A DNA stretch of 64,000 nucleotides, from NCBI GenBank assembly GCA_037190845.1, contig JBBCJI010000024.1:89361-153360 (forward strand), in the 5' to 3' direction. The translations under genes and the position numbers were made by a program. This DNA comes from JBEBVQ01 sp037190845. GTDB taxonomy: Bacteria; Bacteroidota; Bacteroidia; Chitinophagales; Chitinophagaceae. The notes beneath the pieces were generated by a model. The model had not been told where the DNA came from and searched no databases. It saw only the letters and a program-made list of their open reading frames with translations. Below are positions 43,902 through 51,666 of this stretch, one piece after another (position 1 is the first letter of the stretch; each line of letters opens with the position of its first letter).

Positions 43902-44462
43902 ATGCAACAAAATACACAATGGACGAAGGAGCTGGAGTGCATAGCCTCCATCATCAATAAACCTCCTTTGGAAAAAGCTATAAAATGGGGCGCAGCAGTA
44001 TTTACTTATAATGGGAAGAATATAGTCAGTTACGGCGGCTTCAAAAACTATTTTTCGATATGGTTTTATAATGGCGTCTTCTTAAAAGACAAATACAAAG
44101 TATTGGTAAGCGCACAGGAAGGCAAAACAAAGTCTTTGCGGCAATGGCGGTTTACTTCAATGGATGAAATAGATGAAAAGAAAATCACGGAATACATAAA
44201 AGAAGCTGTTGAAATTGAGCAGAAAGGGTTGAAAATAAACCCCGGAAAATTTGTAGCCCTTCCGGTACCGCCATTGCTGGAAGATGAAATCAAAAAGGAC
44301 AGCACATTGAAAGACGCGTTTGAAAAGTTGACACCAGGTAAACAAAAAGAATATATTCTGTATATTAACGAAGCCAAACAGGACACCACCAGGAAGAGCC
44401 GTCTTGAAAAGATAAGACCAATGATAAAACAAGGTCTCGGCCTGAACGATAAGTATAAATAA
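43902..44462 (+). CDS. YdeI/OmpD-associated family protein
   Basis: The 186-residue protein has an N-terminal DUF1801-like part (LEKAIKWGAAVFTYNGKNIVSYGGFKNYFSIWFYNG) and a C-terminal YdeI part (LKDAFEKLTPGKQKEYILYINEAKQDTTRKSRLEKIRPMIKQGLGLNDKYK). The KQKEY..YI..AK...TR..R..K signature is typical. Family members are soluble, of poorly known role. The start ATG follows 71 bases after the PhzF gene; probably the same transcript. Confidence 0.88.
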   Translation: MQQNTQWTKELECIASIINKPPLEKAIKWGAAVFTYNGKNIVSYGGFKNYFSIWFYNGVFLKDKYKVLVSAQEGKTKSLRQWRFTSMDEIDEKKITEYIKEAVEIEQKGLKINPGKFVALPVPPLLEDEIKKDSTLKDAFEKLTPGKQKEYILYINEAKQDTTRKSRLEKIRPMIKQGLGLNDKYK

Positions 44463-44477
44463 ACCCGGGACACAACT

Positions 44478-44570
44478 ATGCCAAAAGACAAACAAACGAA
44501 ACAGGAGGCGCTTGAAAAACTAATGAAAGAGACAGTTGACTTTTTAAAATCGAAATATGGGAAACATTAA
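44478..44570 (+). CDS. 30-residue small protein overlapping the next gene
   Basis: A short frame starting ATG 44478, MPKDKQTKQEALEKLMKET followed by VDFLKSKYGKH, is highly charged and helical in character. It begins 15 bases after the YdeI gene and overlaps the DUF4199 gene by 14 bases, with an AGGAGG-like stretch inside (AACAGGAGGCG). Small size makes it uncertain, but the tight spacing and composition suggest a real, translationally coupled gene. Confidence 0.45.
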   Translation: MPKDKQTKQEALEKLMKETVDFLKSKYGKH

Positions 44571-45045
44571 AATCGAAATCAAGTGGGCTGTCATCTTTTC
44601 CGCGATGACGCTCCTTTGGATGCTGCTGGAGAAAGTGAGCGGACTACACAGCACCTATATTGACTATCATTTGTACCTGACAAACCTGTTTGCAATTCCT
44701 GCAGTCTGGATTTTTGTTTTGGCGCTTAAAGACAAAAAGAAAAACTACTACAACGGGCAAATCACCTACAAACAAGGGTTAATTTCAGGGATCATTTTGT
44801 CTGTTATTATCGCTTTGATCAGCCCGCTGACACAATGGATCACATCTTACGTCATCACACCAGAATATTTTCCAAACGTCATAAAACGTTCTGTGGAAAT
44901 TGGCTATTACCAGACAACGGTTGAAGCGGAAGCTGCGTTTAATTATAAAAGCTACGCTATCCAGGGAATGATTGGAGCTTTGGGCATGGGTATTCTGACA
45001 ACTTTGATTGTAATGATATTTTTAAGAACTAAGAATAAAAACTAA
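44557..45045 (+). CDS. DUF4199 family membrane protein
   Basis: 162 residues with four hydrophobic segments (IKWAVIFSAMTLLWMLLEK, YLTNLFAIPAVWIFVLALKD, GLISGIILSVIIALISPLTQW, AIQGMIGALGMGILTTLIVMIFL). The pattern WKYGLIxxxxxxxW...LKDKKKNYYNGQITYKQGLISG matches DUF4199, a Bacteroidota membrane family without assigned function. It is the last gene of the small A+T-rich cluster before the arginine operon. A 441-base gap follows (45046-45486), holding the operon promoter and leader. Confidence 0.85.
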   Translation: MGNIKIEIKWAVIFSAMTLLWMLLEKVSGLHSTYIDYHLYLTNLFAIPAVWIFVLALKDKKKNYYNGQITYKQGLISGIILSVIIALISPLTQWITSYVITPEYFPNVIKRSVEIGYYQTTVEAEAAFNYKSYAIQGMIGALGMGILTTLIVMIFLRTKNKN

Positions 45046-45163
45046 AACAACGAACCGCTAACACAATATTACTTCAACAGGGTGCTGACGTACTAAACGA
45101 AATATCAGCCATTATACATTTGTACACAAGCAGTGGGCAGCAATAGAGCAGAACTATAAAAAA

Positions 45164-45197
45164 TTTGGAAATTATCATAAAAAACACTTTACCTTTG
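45164..45197 (+). promoter_or_regulatory. Promoter of the arginine operon
   Basis: TTTG (45164-45167) and TACCTTTG (45190-45197) match the Bacteroidota -33 and -7 boxes with a 22-base spacer, slightly longer than the usual 19-21. Transcription from about 45205 would give a leader of some 280 bases before the first structural gene. Confidence 0.6.
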
Positions 45198-45239
45198 CAA
45201 TCCTAAAAATATTTTTATTCTTTAACCTTCATTTTAAAA

Positions 45240-45371
45240 ATGAAAAAAACCTTTTTCACTTCACCGGCTTCGCAGTACGTGCATCCCATGCACGCCGGTA
45301 ATGGGTTTTTTGCTGTTCTGAACAGGACAGTTTTTTGTTACCACACGGCTCTCTTCCGTGTGCGACGTTGA
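45240..45371 (+). CDS. Putative 43-residue leader peptide of the arginine operon
   Basis: ATG 45240 opens a frame of 43 codons ending with TGA at 45369-45371. It reads MKKTFFTSPASQYVHPMHAG and later NRTVF...ALFRVRR. It contains four Arg codons: AGG at codon 29, inside the terminator-like stem, and three of the last five codons (CGT, CGA, CGT). It lies in the leader of the arginine operon. The overlap with RNA structure fits a translated attenuator; it may instead be chance coding over a structured RNA. Confidence 0.4.
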   Translation: MKKTFFTSPASQYVHPMHAGNGFFAVLNRTVFCYHTALFRVRR

Positions 45372-45454
45372 TACCAGGATATACCAGCAGTAATAACCTG
45401 TTGAAGAGGCGTTAAGCCTTCGTCTGATTATTCCGGTCAGCTTTGTCTGACGGG
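45241..45454 (+). promoter_or_regulatory. Structured leader with terminator-like hairpin (putative arginine attenuator)
   Basis: Three nested helices: AAAAAACC (45243-45250 region) with GGTTTTTT (45304-45311 region), ACCGGC with GCCGGT (near 45263 and 45293), and GTGCAT/ATGCAC closed by CCC (45279-45293). Next comes CTGTTC/GGACAG (45313-45318, 45325-45330) directly followed by six T (45331-45336), a good intrinsic terminator. Then ACACGG/CCGTGT (about 45343-45361) and GTCAG/CTGAC before GGGTTTGG (about 45436-45454). The GGTTTTTT arm and the terminator are adjacent, so folding order could matter. Confidence 0.55.
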
Positions 45455-45486
45455 TTTGGTATTGATTACGTCAAAATAATACATTC

Positions 45487-46167
45487 ATGAACCAATCCTT
45501 CAGGGTGCTGGCGGCAGATGCCCGTCACACAAGGTATGCGCATATTATCTGCGATGAAATGGCTGCGTCTGCACAAGCGCGCGGCACAGGGATCGCCCGG
45601 CGTACGCCCGAATATATTGAGCAGAAGATGCTCGAAGGTAAGGCCGTAATTGCCTTTTCACCTAAGGGCGAGTGGGCAGGATTTTGCTATATCGAAAGCT
45701 GGAGTCACGGGAAATATGTAGCAAATTCCGGTCTGATCGTAGCGCCTCCTTTCCGCAAAAGCGGCGTTGCACGTCTCATTAAGAAAACCATATTCGAGCT
45801 CAGCCGGAAAAAATACCCGGAAGCAAAGATTTTCGGTCTCACTACCGGCCTGGCTGTAATGAAGATCAACAGTGAGCTGGGATATGAGCCGGTTACGTAT
45901 TCGGAGCTGACACAGGATGAGGCTTTCTGGCAAGGGTGCAAAAGCTGTGTCAACTATGAGATCCTGATGAGCAAGGGACGGAAAAACTGTCTGTGTACGG
46001 CGATGCTGTATGACCCTGCAGATCATTATACTCCGCAGGAAACGGCAAGTCATTTCAAAAAGAAAGCAAAGGCATACGAGCGGTTACTGCGCATGAAGCG
46101 ACTCCGGTTGGGTAAATACCTCAAGCGGAAGGCTACGCCGGTGTTGCATGCATTGTCGTTAGGGTGA
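45487..46167 (+). CDS. GNAT-family N-acyltransferase heading the arginine operon
   Basis: The 226-residue protein is a GNAT-fold acyltransferase: the acyl-CoA-binding region is VANSGLIVAPPFRKSGVARLIKKTIFELSRKKYPEAKIFGLTTGLAVMKINSELGYEPV. A C-terminal extension of about 70 basic residues follows (KAYERLLRMKRLRLGKYLKRKA). It is the first gene of an operon that otherwise contains every step except N-acylglutamate formation, so it most likely makes N-acetyl- or N-succinyl-glutamate. The latter is suggested by the transcarbamylase downstream. It could be subject to Arg feedback, but no regulatory domain is visible. Confidence 0.8.
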   Translation: MNQSFRVLAADARHTRYAHIICDEMAASAQARGTGIARRTPEYIEQKMLEGKAVIAFSPKGEWAGFCYIESWSHGKYVANSGLIVAPPFRKSGVARLIKKTIFELSRKKYPEAKIFGLTTGLAVMKINSELGYEPVTYSELTQDEAFWQGCKSCVNYEILMSKGRKNCLCTAMLYDPADHYTPQETASHFKKKAKAYERLLRMKRLRLGKYLKRKATPVLHALSLG

Positions 46168-46271
46168 ATGGAAAGGTGGCTGATTTGTTTGATTTGATGA
46201 ACGTGTTGCTCCGGTATGCACAGGAATGAGAACCGGGTTGATTTATAAACGGATAATTGAATTACCTGAAT

Positions 46272-47456
46272 ATGAAAAAAGTATTATTAGCATACAGCGG
46301 TGGATTGGATACGACCTATTGTGCTGTTTACCTGAATAAGGTGTTGGGATACGAAGTACATGCCGTTACGGTGCAGACCGGTGGTTTTAATAATGATGAG
46401 TTGGAACGTATCCGTAAACGGGCGTTTGAGCTGGGCGTGACTTCTTTTGAAGTAGCTGATGTGACCTCCACTTATTATGAGCAATGTATCCGCTACCTGA
46501 TATACGGAAATGTGTTGAAAAATAACACCTATCCGCTCAGTGTGAGTGCGGAGCGGATGGTGCAGGCAGTTGCGATCGCGGAGTATGCGCAGCGACTGGG
46601 TGTTGATGCTGTTGCTCATGGCAGCACCGGTGCGGGGAACGATCAGGTGCGCTTTGATATGGTCTTTCAGAGTATGGTGCCGGGCATGGAGATAATCACT
46701 CCAATACGTGATAACCGTCTGAGTCGTGAAGCGGAAATTGCTTTTCTGAAAGAGCAGGGTGTGGAAATGGATTTCGTCAAAGCCCAATACAGCATTAATA
46801 AAGGGCTTTGGGGGACGTCCGTCGGTGGTAAAGAAACATTGACCAGCAACGGCTACCTGCCTGAAGAAGCCTGGCCTACACCGGTGACCGCCATGGAGCC
46901 ACAGGAGTTGGTACTGTCGTTTGACAAAGGTCAGCTCACAGCGATCAACGGTGCTGTCATGGAGCCGGTTGCTGCCATTCAGCAATTACAGGCCATGGCG
47001 CAGCCGTATGGGATAGGCCGTGATATACATGTCGGTGATACAATTATCGGTATCAAAGGGCGTGTCGGGTTTGAAGCGGCGGCGCCTTTAATTATCATCA
47101 AGGCGCACCATTTGCTGGAAAAGCACACACTTACCAAATGGCAGCTTTATTGGAAGGATCAGTTGAGTGCCTGGTATGGCAACTGGCTGCATGAAGGTAT
47201 GATGCTGGATCCTACAATGAGGAACATTGAAAAGTTCATGGAGGATACACAGCAGACGGTGACGGGTAAGGTGTTTACGACACTGTTGCCGTATCGTTTC
47301 GCTGTAACCGGAATCGAGTCGGATCATGATCTTATGAGTAGTGAGTTCGGTGCGTATGGTGAAATGAACAATGGTTGGACAGGTGATGATGTGAAAGGAT
47401 TTGCAAAAATATTTGGTAATCAGGTGTCAATTTATCATTCGGTAAATAAACCGTAG
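46272..47456 (+). CDS. argG: Argininosuccinate synthase
   Basis: Joins citrulline and aspartate with ATP. The 394-residue protein starts MKKVLLAYSGGLDTTYCAVY, the PP-loop SGGLDT being the ATP site, and has GSTGAGNDQVRFD and the EAAAPL/IKAHH region. It is shorter than the common form and of the branch used in Bacteroidota. The frame opens five codons earlier but ATG 46272 gives the family start. The last codon CCG and stop TAG lie inside a 32-bp palindrome (47451-47482), so repeat insertion seems to have set the 3' end. Confidence 0.95.
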   Translation: MKKVLLAYSGGLDTTYCAVYLNKVLGYEVHAVTVQTGGFNNDELERIRKRAFELGVTSFEVADVTSTYYEQCIRYLIYGNVLKNNTYPLSVSAERMVQAVAIAEYAQRLGVDAVAHGSTGAGNDQVRFDMVFQSMVPGMEIITPIRDNRLSREAEIAFLKEQGVEMDFVKAQYSINKGLWGTSVGGKETLTSNGYLPEEAWPTPVTAMEPQELVLSFDKGQLTAINGAVMEPVAAIQQLQAMAQPYGIGRDIHVGDTIIGIKGRVGFEAAAPLIIIKAHHLLEKHTLTKWQLYWKDQLSAWYGNWLHEGMMLDPTMRNIEKFMEDTQQTVTGKVFTTLLPYRFAVTGIESDHDLMSSEFGAYGEMNNGWTGDDVKGFAKIFGNQVSIYHSVNKP

Positions 47457-47482
47457 AGACGCGATGCATCGCGTCTCTACGG
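47451..47482. repeat. Perfect 32-bp palindrome carrying the argG stop codon
   Basis: The half-site CCGTAGAGACGCGATG is followed by its exact complement. The argG stop TAG is bases 4-6 of the palindrome. A spurious in-frame ATG for argC lies at its centre (47464). As a hairpin it could slow transcription or protect the upstream argG mRNA. A second, imperfect copy is at 18794-18817. Confidence 0.85.
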
Positions 47483-47508
47483 AACAAAATAAAAAAAACG
47501 AATTTTTT

Positions 47509-48495
47509 ATGACAACAACCAGAATAAAGGCGGGCATTATAGGCGGCGCAGGTTATACAGGCGGAGAAATGATCCGTTTGCTGTTGCAACATCCTTATGT
47601 TGAGATTGTGTTTATTCATAGTCGCAGTCATGCAGGACAGCCGGTACATCATGTCCATAAAGACCTTTATGGAGATACGGAGCTTTATTATACGGATCGG
47701 GTGGGCGAAGATGTGGACGTAATCTTTTTATGTGTTGGTCATGGCGAAGCCAGGATTTTTTTACAGCAACAGGTTTTTCCGGAGTCTGTTCGTATTATTG
47801 ATCTGTCACAGGATTTTCGTTTGTCACAGACTTCTATCTCTGACACAAGGCAGTTTGTTTACGGCTTACCGGAATATAATCGGGATGAAATAAAAAATGC
47901 AAGAAATATTGCAAACCCCGGTTGCTTTGCGACGGCGATACAGTTGGCTTTACTTCCGCTTGCAGATGCCGGTCTGCTTAAAGATGAAATTCATGTTACG
48001 GGCATTACCGGCGCTACGGGCGCAGGGCAAAAGCTGCAGGCGAGTAGCCATTTTGCCTGGCGGGCAAATAATGTGCAGGCCTATAAATCACTTTCCCATC
48101 AGCACATGGGTGAGGTGACGCAAACGATACAACAGATTCAGCCGGAGGCCGCAAAGGTTAATTTTATTCCCTGGCGAGGTGATTTTCCACGTGGTATATA
48201 CGCGTCGGCATATACACGGTCCGATCTTACGATTGATGAAGCATACCGTTGTTATGAACGATATTATGAACTCCATCCGTTTACTCATGTAAGCCAGGAG
48301 TCAATAGATCTCAAACAAGTAGTCAATACCAACAAATGCCTGTTGCATCTTGAGTATGCAGATGGTCAGGTTATTATTCATACTGCGATTGATAATCTGC
48401 TGAAAGGCGCTTCTGGTCAGGCGGTACAGAATATGAACCTGGTGTTCGGTTTGCCGGAAGATGCCGGGCTGAAACTGAAGTCTATTGTTTTTTGA
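47509..48495 (+). CDS. argC: N-acyl-gamma-glutamyl-phosphate reductase
   Basis: Reduces N-acyl-glutamyl phosphate to the semialdehyde. The 328-residue protein has the Rossmann start KAGIIGGAGYTGGEMIRLL and the catalytic Cys in NPGCFATAIQLALLPL, with HVTGITGATGAG and the late HLEYADGQVIIHTAIDNLLKGASGQAVQNMNLVFG block. ATG 47509 is chosen; the upstream in-frame ATG at 47464 falls in the centre of the palindrome. Whether the natural acyl group is acetyl or succinyl is undecided. Confidence 0.95.
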   Translation: MTTTRIKAGIIGGAGYTGGEMIRLLLQHPYVEIVFIHSRSHAGQPVHHVHKDLYGDTELYYTDRVGEDVDVIFLCVGHGEARIFLQQQVFPESVRIIDLSQDFRLSQTSISDTRQFVYGLPEYNRDEIKNARNIANPGCFATAIQLALLPLADAGLLKDEIHVTGITGATGAGQKLQASSHFAWRANNVQAYKSLSHQHMGEVTQTIQQIQPEAAKVNFIPWRGDFPRGIYASAYTRSDLTIDEAYRCYERYYELHPFTHVSQESIDLKQVVNTNKCLLHLEYADGQVIIHTAIDNLLKGASGQAVQNMNLVFGLPEDAGLKLKSIVF

Positions 48496-48546
48496 TGTGT
48501 AGTGAGCTTCGGATATTATAGATTATTTTAAAATTTTCAAATTACA

Positions 48547-49689
48547 ATGCCATTATTTGATGTTTATCCGGTAAATAAAATCTCCATTGTAAAAGGCCAG
48601 GGGTCTTATATCTGGGATGATCAGGGGCAGCAGTATCTTGATTTTTACGGAGGGCATGCCGTCATCTCTGTTGGTCATACTCATCCGCATTATGTGGCGC
48701 GTATCACAGAGCAGCTTAACCGGATCGGTTTTTATTCCAACTCAATAGAGATGCCTTTGCAGGAGGAGCTGGCAGCTAAACTGGAGAAGCTTTCCGGAAA
48801 GAAAGATTATCAGTTGTTTTTGTGCAATTCCGGTGCTGAAGCGAACGAAAATGCTCTGAAGCTGGCTTCTTTTCACACCGGAAGAAAAAAGATCATCGCG
48901 TTTTCTCAGGCTTTTCACGGCCGTACTTCGCTGGCGGTAGCTGCTACTGATAATCCGGGTATTGTTGCTCCGGTAAATGAGACTGATCATGTGGTTTTTC
49001 TGCCGTTTAATGATGAAGCCGCATTAGCAGCTTATTTTGAGCAGCATTCAAAAGACATAGCAGGCGTGATTGTAGAGTCTATTCAGGGGGTTGGTGGTAT
49101 CAATATTGCATTAGATAGTTTTTTGCAATTGATACGTTCTTTGTGTGATCAGTATGGCGCCGTTTTTATCGCTGATGAGGTGCAATGTGGTTATGGGCGT
49201 ACGGGTAAGTTCTTTGCCTTAGATTATGCCGGGATACATGCAGATATATATACGATGGCAAAGGGTATGGGGAACGGATTCCCTGTTGGCGGGATAATGA
49301 TCGCGCCGCATATCCACCCGAAACATGGTATGTTGGGTACGACATTTGGAGGAAACCATCTGGCTTGTGCGGCCGCGCTGGCGGTACTGGAGATTATGGA
49401 GCAGGAGTCGTTGCAGGAAAATGCTATCCGTATGGGGGCATATTTAATGCAGGAGTTGTCTGCAATTCCCGGAGTTGAACATCTTCGTGGCAAGGGCTTG
49501 ATGATCGGTTTTAATGCGCATCAGGATCTGAGGAAAAATCTTTTAGGGCGGCATCATATATTCACTGGAGCTGCCGGTCCTGGAGTGGTGAGATTACTAC
49601 CGGCGTTGAATGTACAACAGCAGGAAACGGATATCCTCGCAGAGGCAATTAAAGCAGGGCTGTCGGGTGTGTTGCGCGATGAAAAATAG
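48547..49689 (+). CDS. argD: N-acylornithine aminotransferase
   Basis: A PLP-dependent class III aminotransferase of 380 residues. Visible are FYGGHAVISVGHTHPHYV, NSGAEANENALKLA (PLP phosphate site), FHGRTSLAVAATDNPG, VIVESIQGVGGI and FIADEVQCGYGRTGK. The PLP lysine is in MAKGMGNGFPVGGI, and TTFGGNHLACAAALAVL follows. It moves an amino group from glutamate to the N-acyl-glutamate semialdehyde. The gene begins 51 bases after argC. After it comes a 230-base gap with several hairpins before the transcarbamylase gene. Confidence 0.94.
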   Translation: MPLFDVYPVNKISIVKGQGSYIWDDQGQQYLDFYGGHAVISVGHTHPHYVARITEQLNRIGFYSNSIEMPLQEELAAKLEKLSGKKDYQLFLCNSGAEANENALKLASFHTGRKKIIAFSQAFHGRTSLAVAATDNPGIVAPVNETDHVVFLPFNDEAALAAYFEQHSKDIAGVIVESIQGVGGINIALDSFLQLIRSLCDQYGAVFIADEVQCGYGRTGKFFALDYAGIHADIYTMAKGMGNGFPVGGIMIAPHIHPKHGMLGTTFGGNHLACAAALAVLEIMEQESLQENAIRMGAYLMQELSAIPGVEHLRGKGLMIGFNAHQDLRKNLLGRHHIFTGAAGPGVVRLLPALNVQQQETDILAEAIKAGLSGVLRDEK

Positions 49690-49733
49690 ATTATTGAATG
49701 AAGCAAATTGCTTTAACTAATGTTTTTGATGCT

Positions 49734-49794
49734 TTCCCGGATGTTAGCGTAGCGCATCCGGGAAGGTTTATACAGCAGGATTTGCAATCCTGCT
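49734..49794. repeat. Composite hairpins between argD and the transcarbamylase gene
   Basis: TTCCCGGATG (49734-49743) pairs with CATCCGGGAA (49755-49764). AGCAGGATT (49774-49782) pairs with AATCCTGCT (49786-49794) over a 3-base loop. A further CATCCGG pair and an AAGCAAATTGCTT palindrome flank this. The rest of the 230-base gap (49690-49919) shows nothing coding. These may partly terminate or process the operon mRNA, splitting it in two. Confidence 0.6.
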
Positions 49795-49919
49795 TTTCGA
49801 GTTTAGTGTTATGTATTTAGCCGGGATCGGAGACCCCGTATTATTTATCGTCCCAGATGTCATCCGGAACATCCGGGACAGCTCAAAGCTCAGTGTTTTG
49901 TCTGGCGAGTAAATAGTTA

Positions 49920-50882
49920 ATGAAAATGAAGCAGTTTATTTCAACTCATGATGTAGATTCGATACCTGGTTTAATCGACCGGGCATTGAAATACAAATCA
50001 GATCCTTTCTGCGATAAGATGCTCGGATCAGGCAAACGAGTGGGGATGTTGTTTTTGAATCCTTCTCTTCGAACGCGCCTCAGCACACAGGTCGCAGCCA
50101 GGAATCTTGGTATGGAGGCAATTGTATTTAATCTTTCCCAGGAGGGCTGGCAACTGGAGCTGGAAGAAGGGGCTGTGATGAATGGCACTACTGTGGAGCA
50201 TATTAAAGATGCCGCACCGGTGCTGGGTACTTATTTTGACATCCTGTGTGTGCGTACCTTTCCTGCGTTGAAAGACAGGGACGAAGATTACAGCGAGCGG
50301 ATGATCAACAGTCTGGTGCGCTATGCGGGTATTCCTGTGGTTAGTCTGGAGAGTGCTACGCTGCATCCGCTTCAGAGTCTGGCAGATCTGGTAACGATGT
50401 CTGCACATTTGCCGCTGCAACGGAAGCCCAAAGTCGTGCTTACATGGGCGCCGCATGTGCGGGCATTACCACAGTGTGTCTCTAATTCTTTTGCCCAATG
50501 GGTGAATGCATGGGGCGCCGCAGACTTTGTGATTACACATCCGGAGGGGTATGAGCTTGATGAACGGTATACACACGGTGCTACTATCAATACTGATCAG
50601 CAATCGGCTCTTGAAGGTGCTGATTTTGTGTATGTAAAGAATTGGAGCGCTTATCATGATTATGGCAAGGTGTTGTCTTCGGATCCTGCATGGATGCTGA
50701 CGCAAAAGCACCTGCAGCAAACAAATAATGCACGCGTGATGCATTGCCTTCCGGTGCGTAGAAATGTAGAATTGAGTGATGAACTGCTTGACAGTCCGGT
50801 AAGTCTTGTTACAGAACAGGCGGGTAACCGTGTCTGGGCTGCCCAGGCTGTTTTAGCGGAAATATTAAACGCCGGATTATGA
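49920..50882 (+). CDS. argF': N-acylornithine carbamoyltransferase, predicted succinylornithine-specific
   Basis: Transfers carbamoyl to the free amine of an N-acylated ornithine to give N-acylcitrulline. The 320-residue protein has the carbamoyl phosphate motif NPSLRTRLS (47-55), HPLQSLADLVT, TWAPHVRALPQ and HCLPVRRN. In this family residue 92 (Xanthomonas numbering) decides the acyl group: Glu in acetylornithine enzymes, Pro in the Bacteroides fragilis succinylornithine enzyme. Here the aligned loop is NGTTVEHIKDA, giving Val92; a Glu-to-Val change is reported to convert specificity to succinyl. Start ATG 49920 (or two codons later). It overlaps argB by four bases. Confidence 0.92.
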   Translation: MKMKQFISTHDVDSIPGLIDRALKYKSDPFCDKMLGSGKRVGMLFLNPSLRTRLSTQVAARNLGMEAIVFNLSQEGWQLELEEGAVMNGTTVEHIKDAAPVLGTYFDILCVRTFPALKDRDEDYSERMINSLVRYAGIPVVSLESATLHPLQSLADLVTMSAHLPLQRKPKVVLTWAPHVRALPQCVSNSFAQWVNAWGAADFVITHPEGYELDERYTHGATINTDQQSALEGADFVYVKNWSAYHDYGKVLSSDPAWMLTQKHLQQTNNARVMHCLPVRRNVELSDELLDSPVSLVTEQAGNRVWAAQAVLAEILNAGL

Positions 50883-51664
50883 AACAGCTGAATATAGTTA
50901 AGGTTGGTGGGAATGTCATTGACGACCGTAACCGGTTGCTGGCTTTTCTGCATAATTTTCATGCGTTGCCGGGTTGTAAGATCCTGGTGCATGGAGGTGG
51001 GAAGATCGCGACGGAAATCGGTGGGCGCATGGGTATTGAATCGGTATATGTTGGCGGCCGGCGTGTGACTGATGAGGCTACCTTACGGTTGGCGACAATG
51101 GTGTATGGTGGACTGGTGAATAAAGAAATTGTGGCAGGGTTGCAGGCTTCAGGTTGTAATGCGATAGGCCTTACAGGTGCTGATGGAAATGTGATAAATG
51201 CTATAAAACGTCCGGTCGCTGATGTAGATTATGGATATGTGGGAGATGTGAAACGTGATGGTATTGATGCCGCATTGTTACAGCTTTTTCTGGACAGAGA
51301 AATGGTTCCTGTGCTGGCTCCGCTCACCTACGATGGCAACGGCGGCTTGTTGAATACAAATGCAGATACCATTGCACAGGAGACTGCTACGTCACTTGCT
51401 GACTTATATCAAGTGCAGTTGATTTACTGCTTCGAGAAGGAAGGGGTATTACTCAATCCGGATGATGATTCTTCGGTGATTGCTGAAATTCGTGAACAGG
51501 ATTTTTACAGCATGAGTGCTGATGGCACAATCCGTGACGGTATGGTGCCTAAGCTTGAAAATGCATTTTCTGCCATCCGCGTGGGAGTGAAGAAAGTGGC
51601 GATAGGTTCGGCGGAATCTTTGGGTTTACTGGTATCCGGTAATGCGGGGACACAAATTTTTTAA
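50879..51664 (+). CDS. argB: N-acylglutamate kinase
   Basis: Phosphorylates the gamma-carboxyl of N-acetyl- (or N-succinyl-) glutamate. The 261-residue protein has VKVGGNVIDD (Lys of the phosphate site), ILVHGGGKIATEIG and LTGADGNVINAIKR. The late NADTIAQETATSLADLYQVQLIYCFEKEGVL and DGMVPKLENAFSAIRVGVKKVAIG segments match the family. It overlaps the transcarbamylase by four bases (translational coupling) and is followed two bases later by the deacylase gene. No N-terminal Arg-binding helix is seen, so it may not be inhibited by arginine. Confidence 0.94.
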   Translation: MKQLNIVKVGGNVIDDRNRLLAFLHNFHALPGCKILVHGGGKIATEIGGRMGIESVYVGGRRVTDEATLRLATMVYGGLVNKEIVAGLQASGCNAIGLTGADGNVINAIKRPVADVDYGYVGDVKRDGIDAALLQLFLDREMVPVLAPLTYDGNGGLLNTNADTIAQETATSLADLYQVQLIYCFEKEGVLLNPDDDSSVIAEIREQDFYSMSADGTIRDGMVPKLENAFSAIRVGVKKVAIGSAESLGLLVSGNAGTQIF

Positions 51665-51666
51665 TC

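Noticed and set aside
47464..47508. Upstream start for argC
   Set aside because: The ATG lies at the centre of a palindrome and the 15 extra residues are not part of the family.
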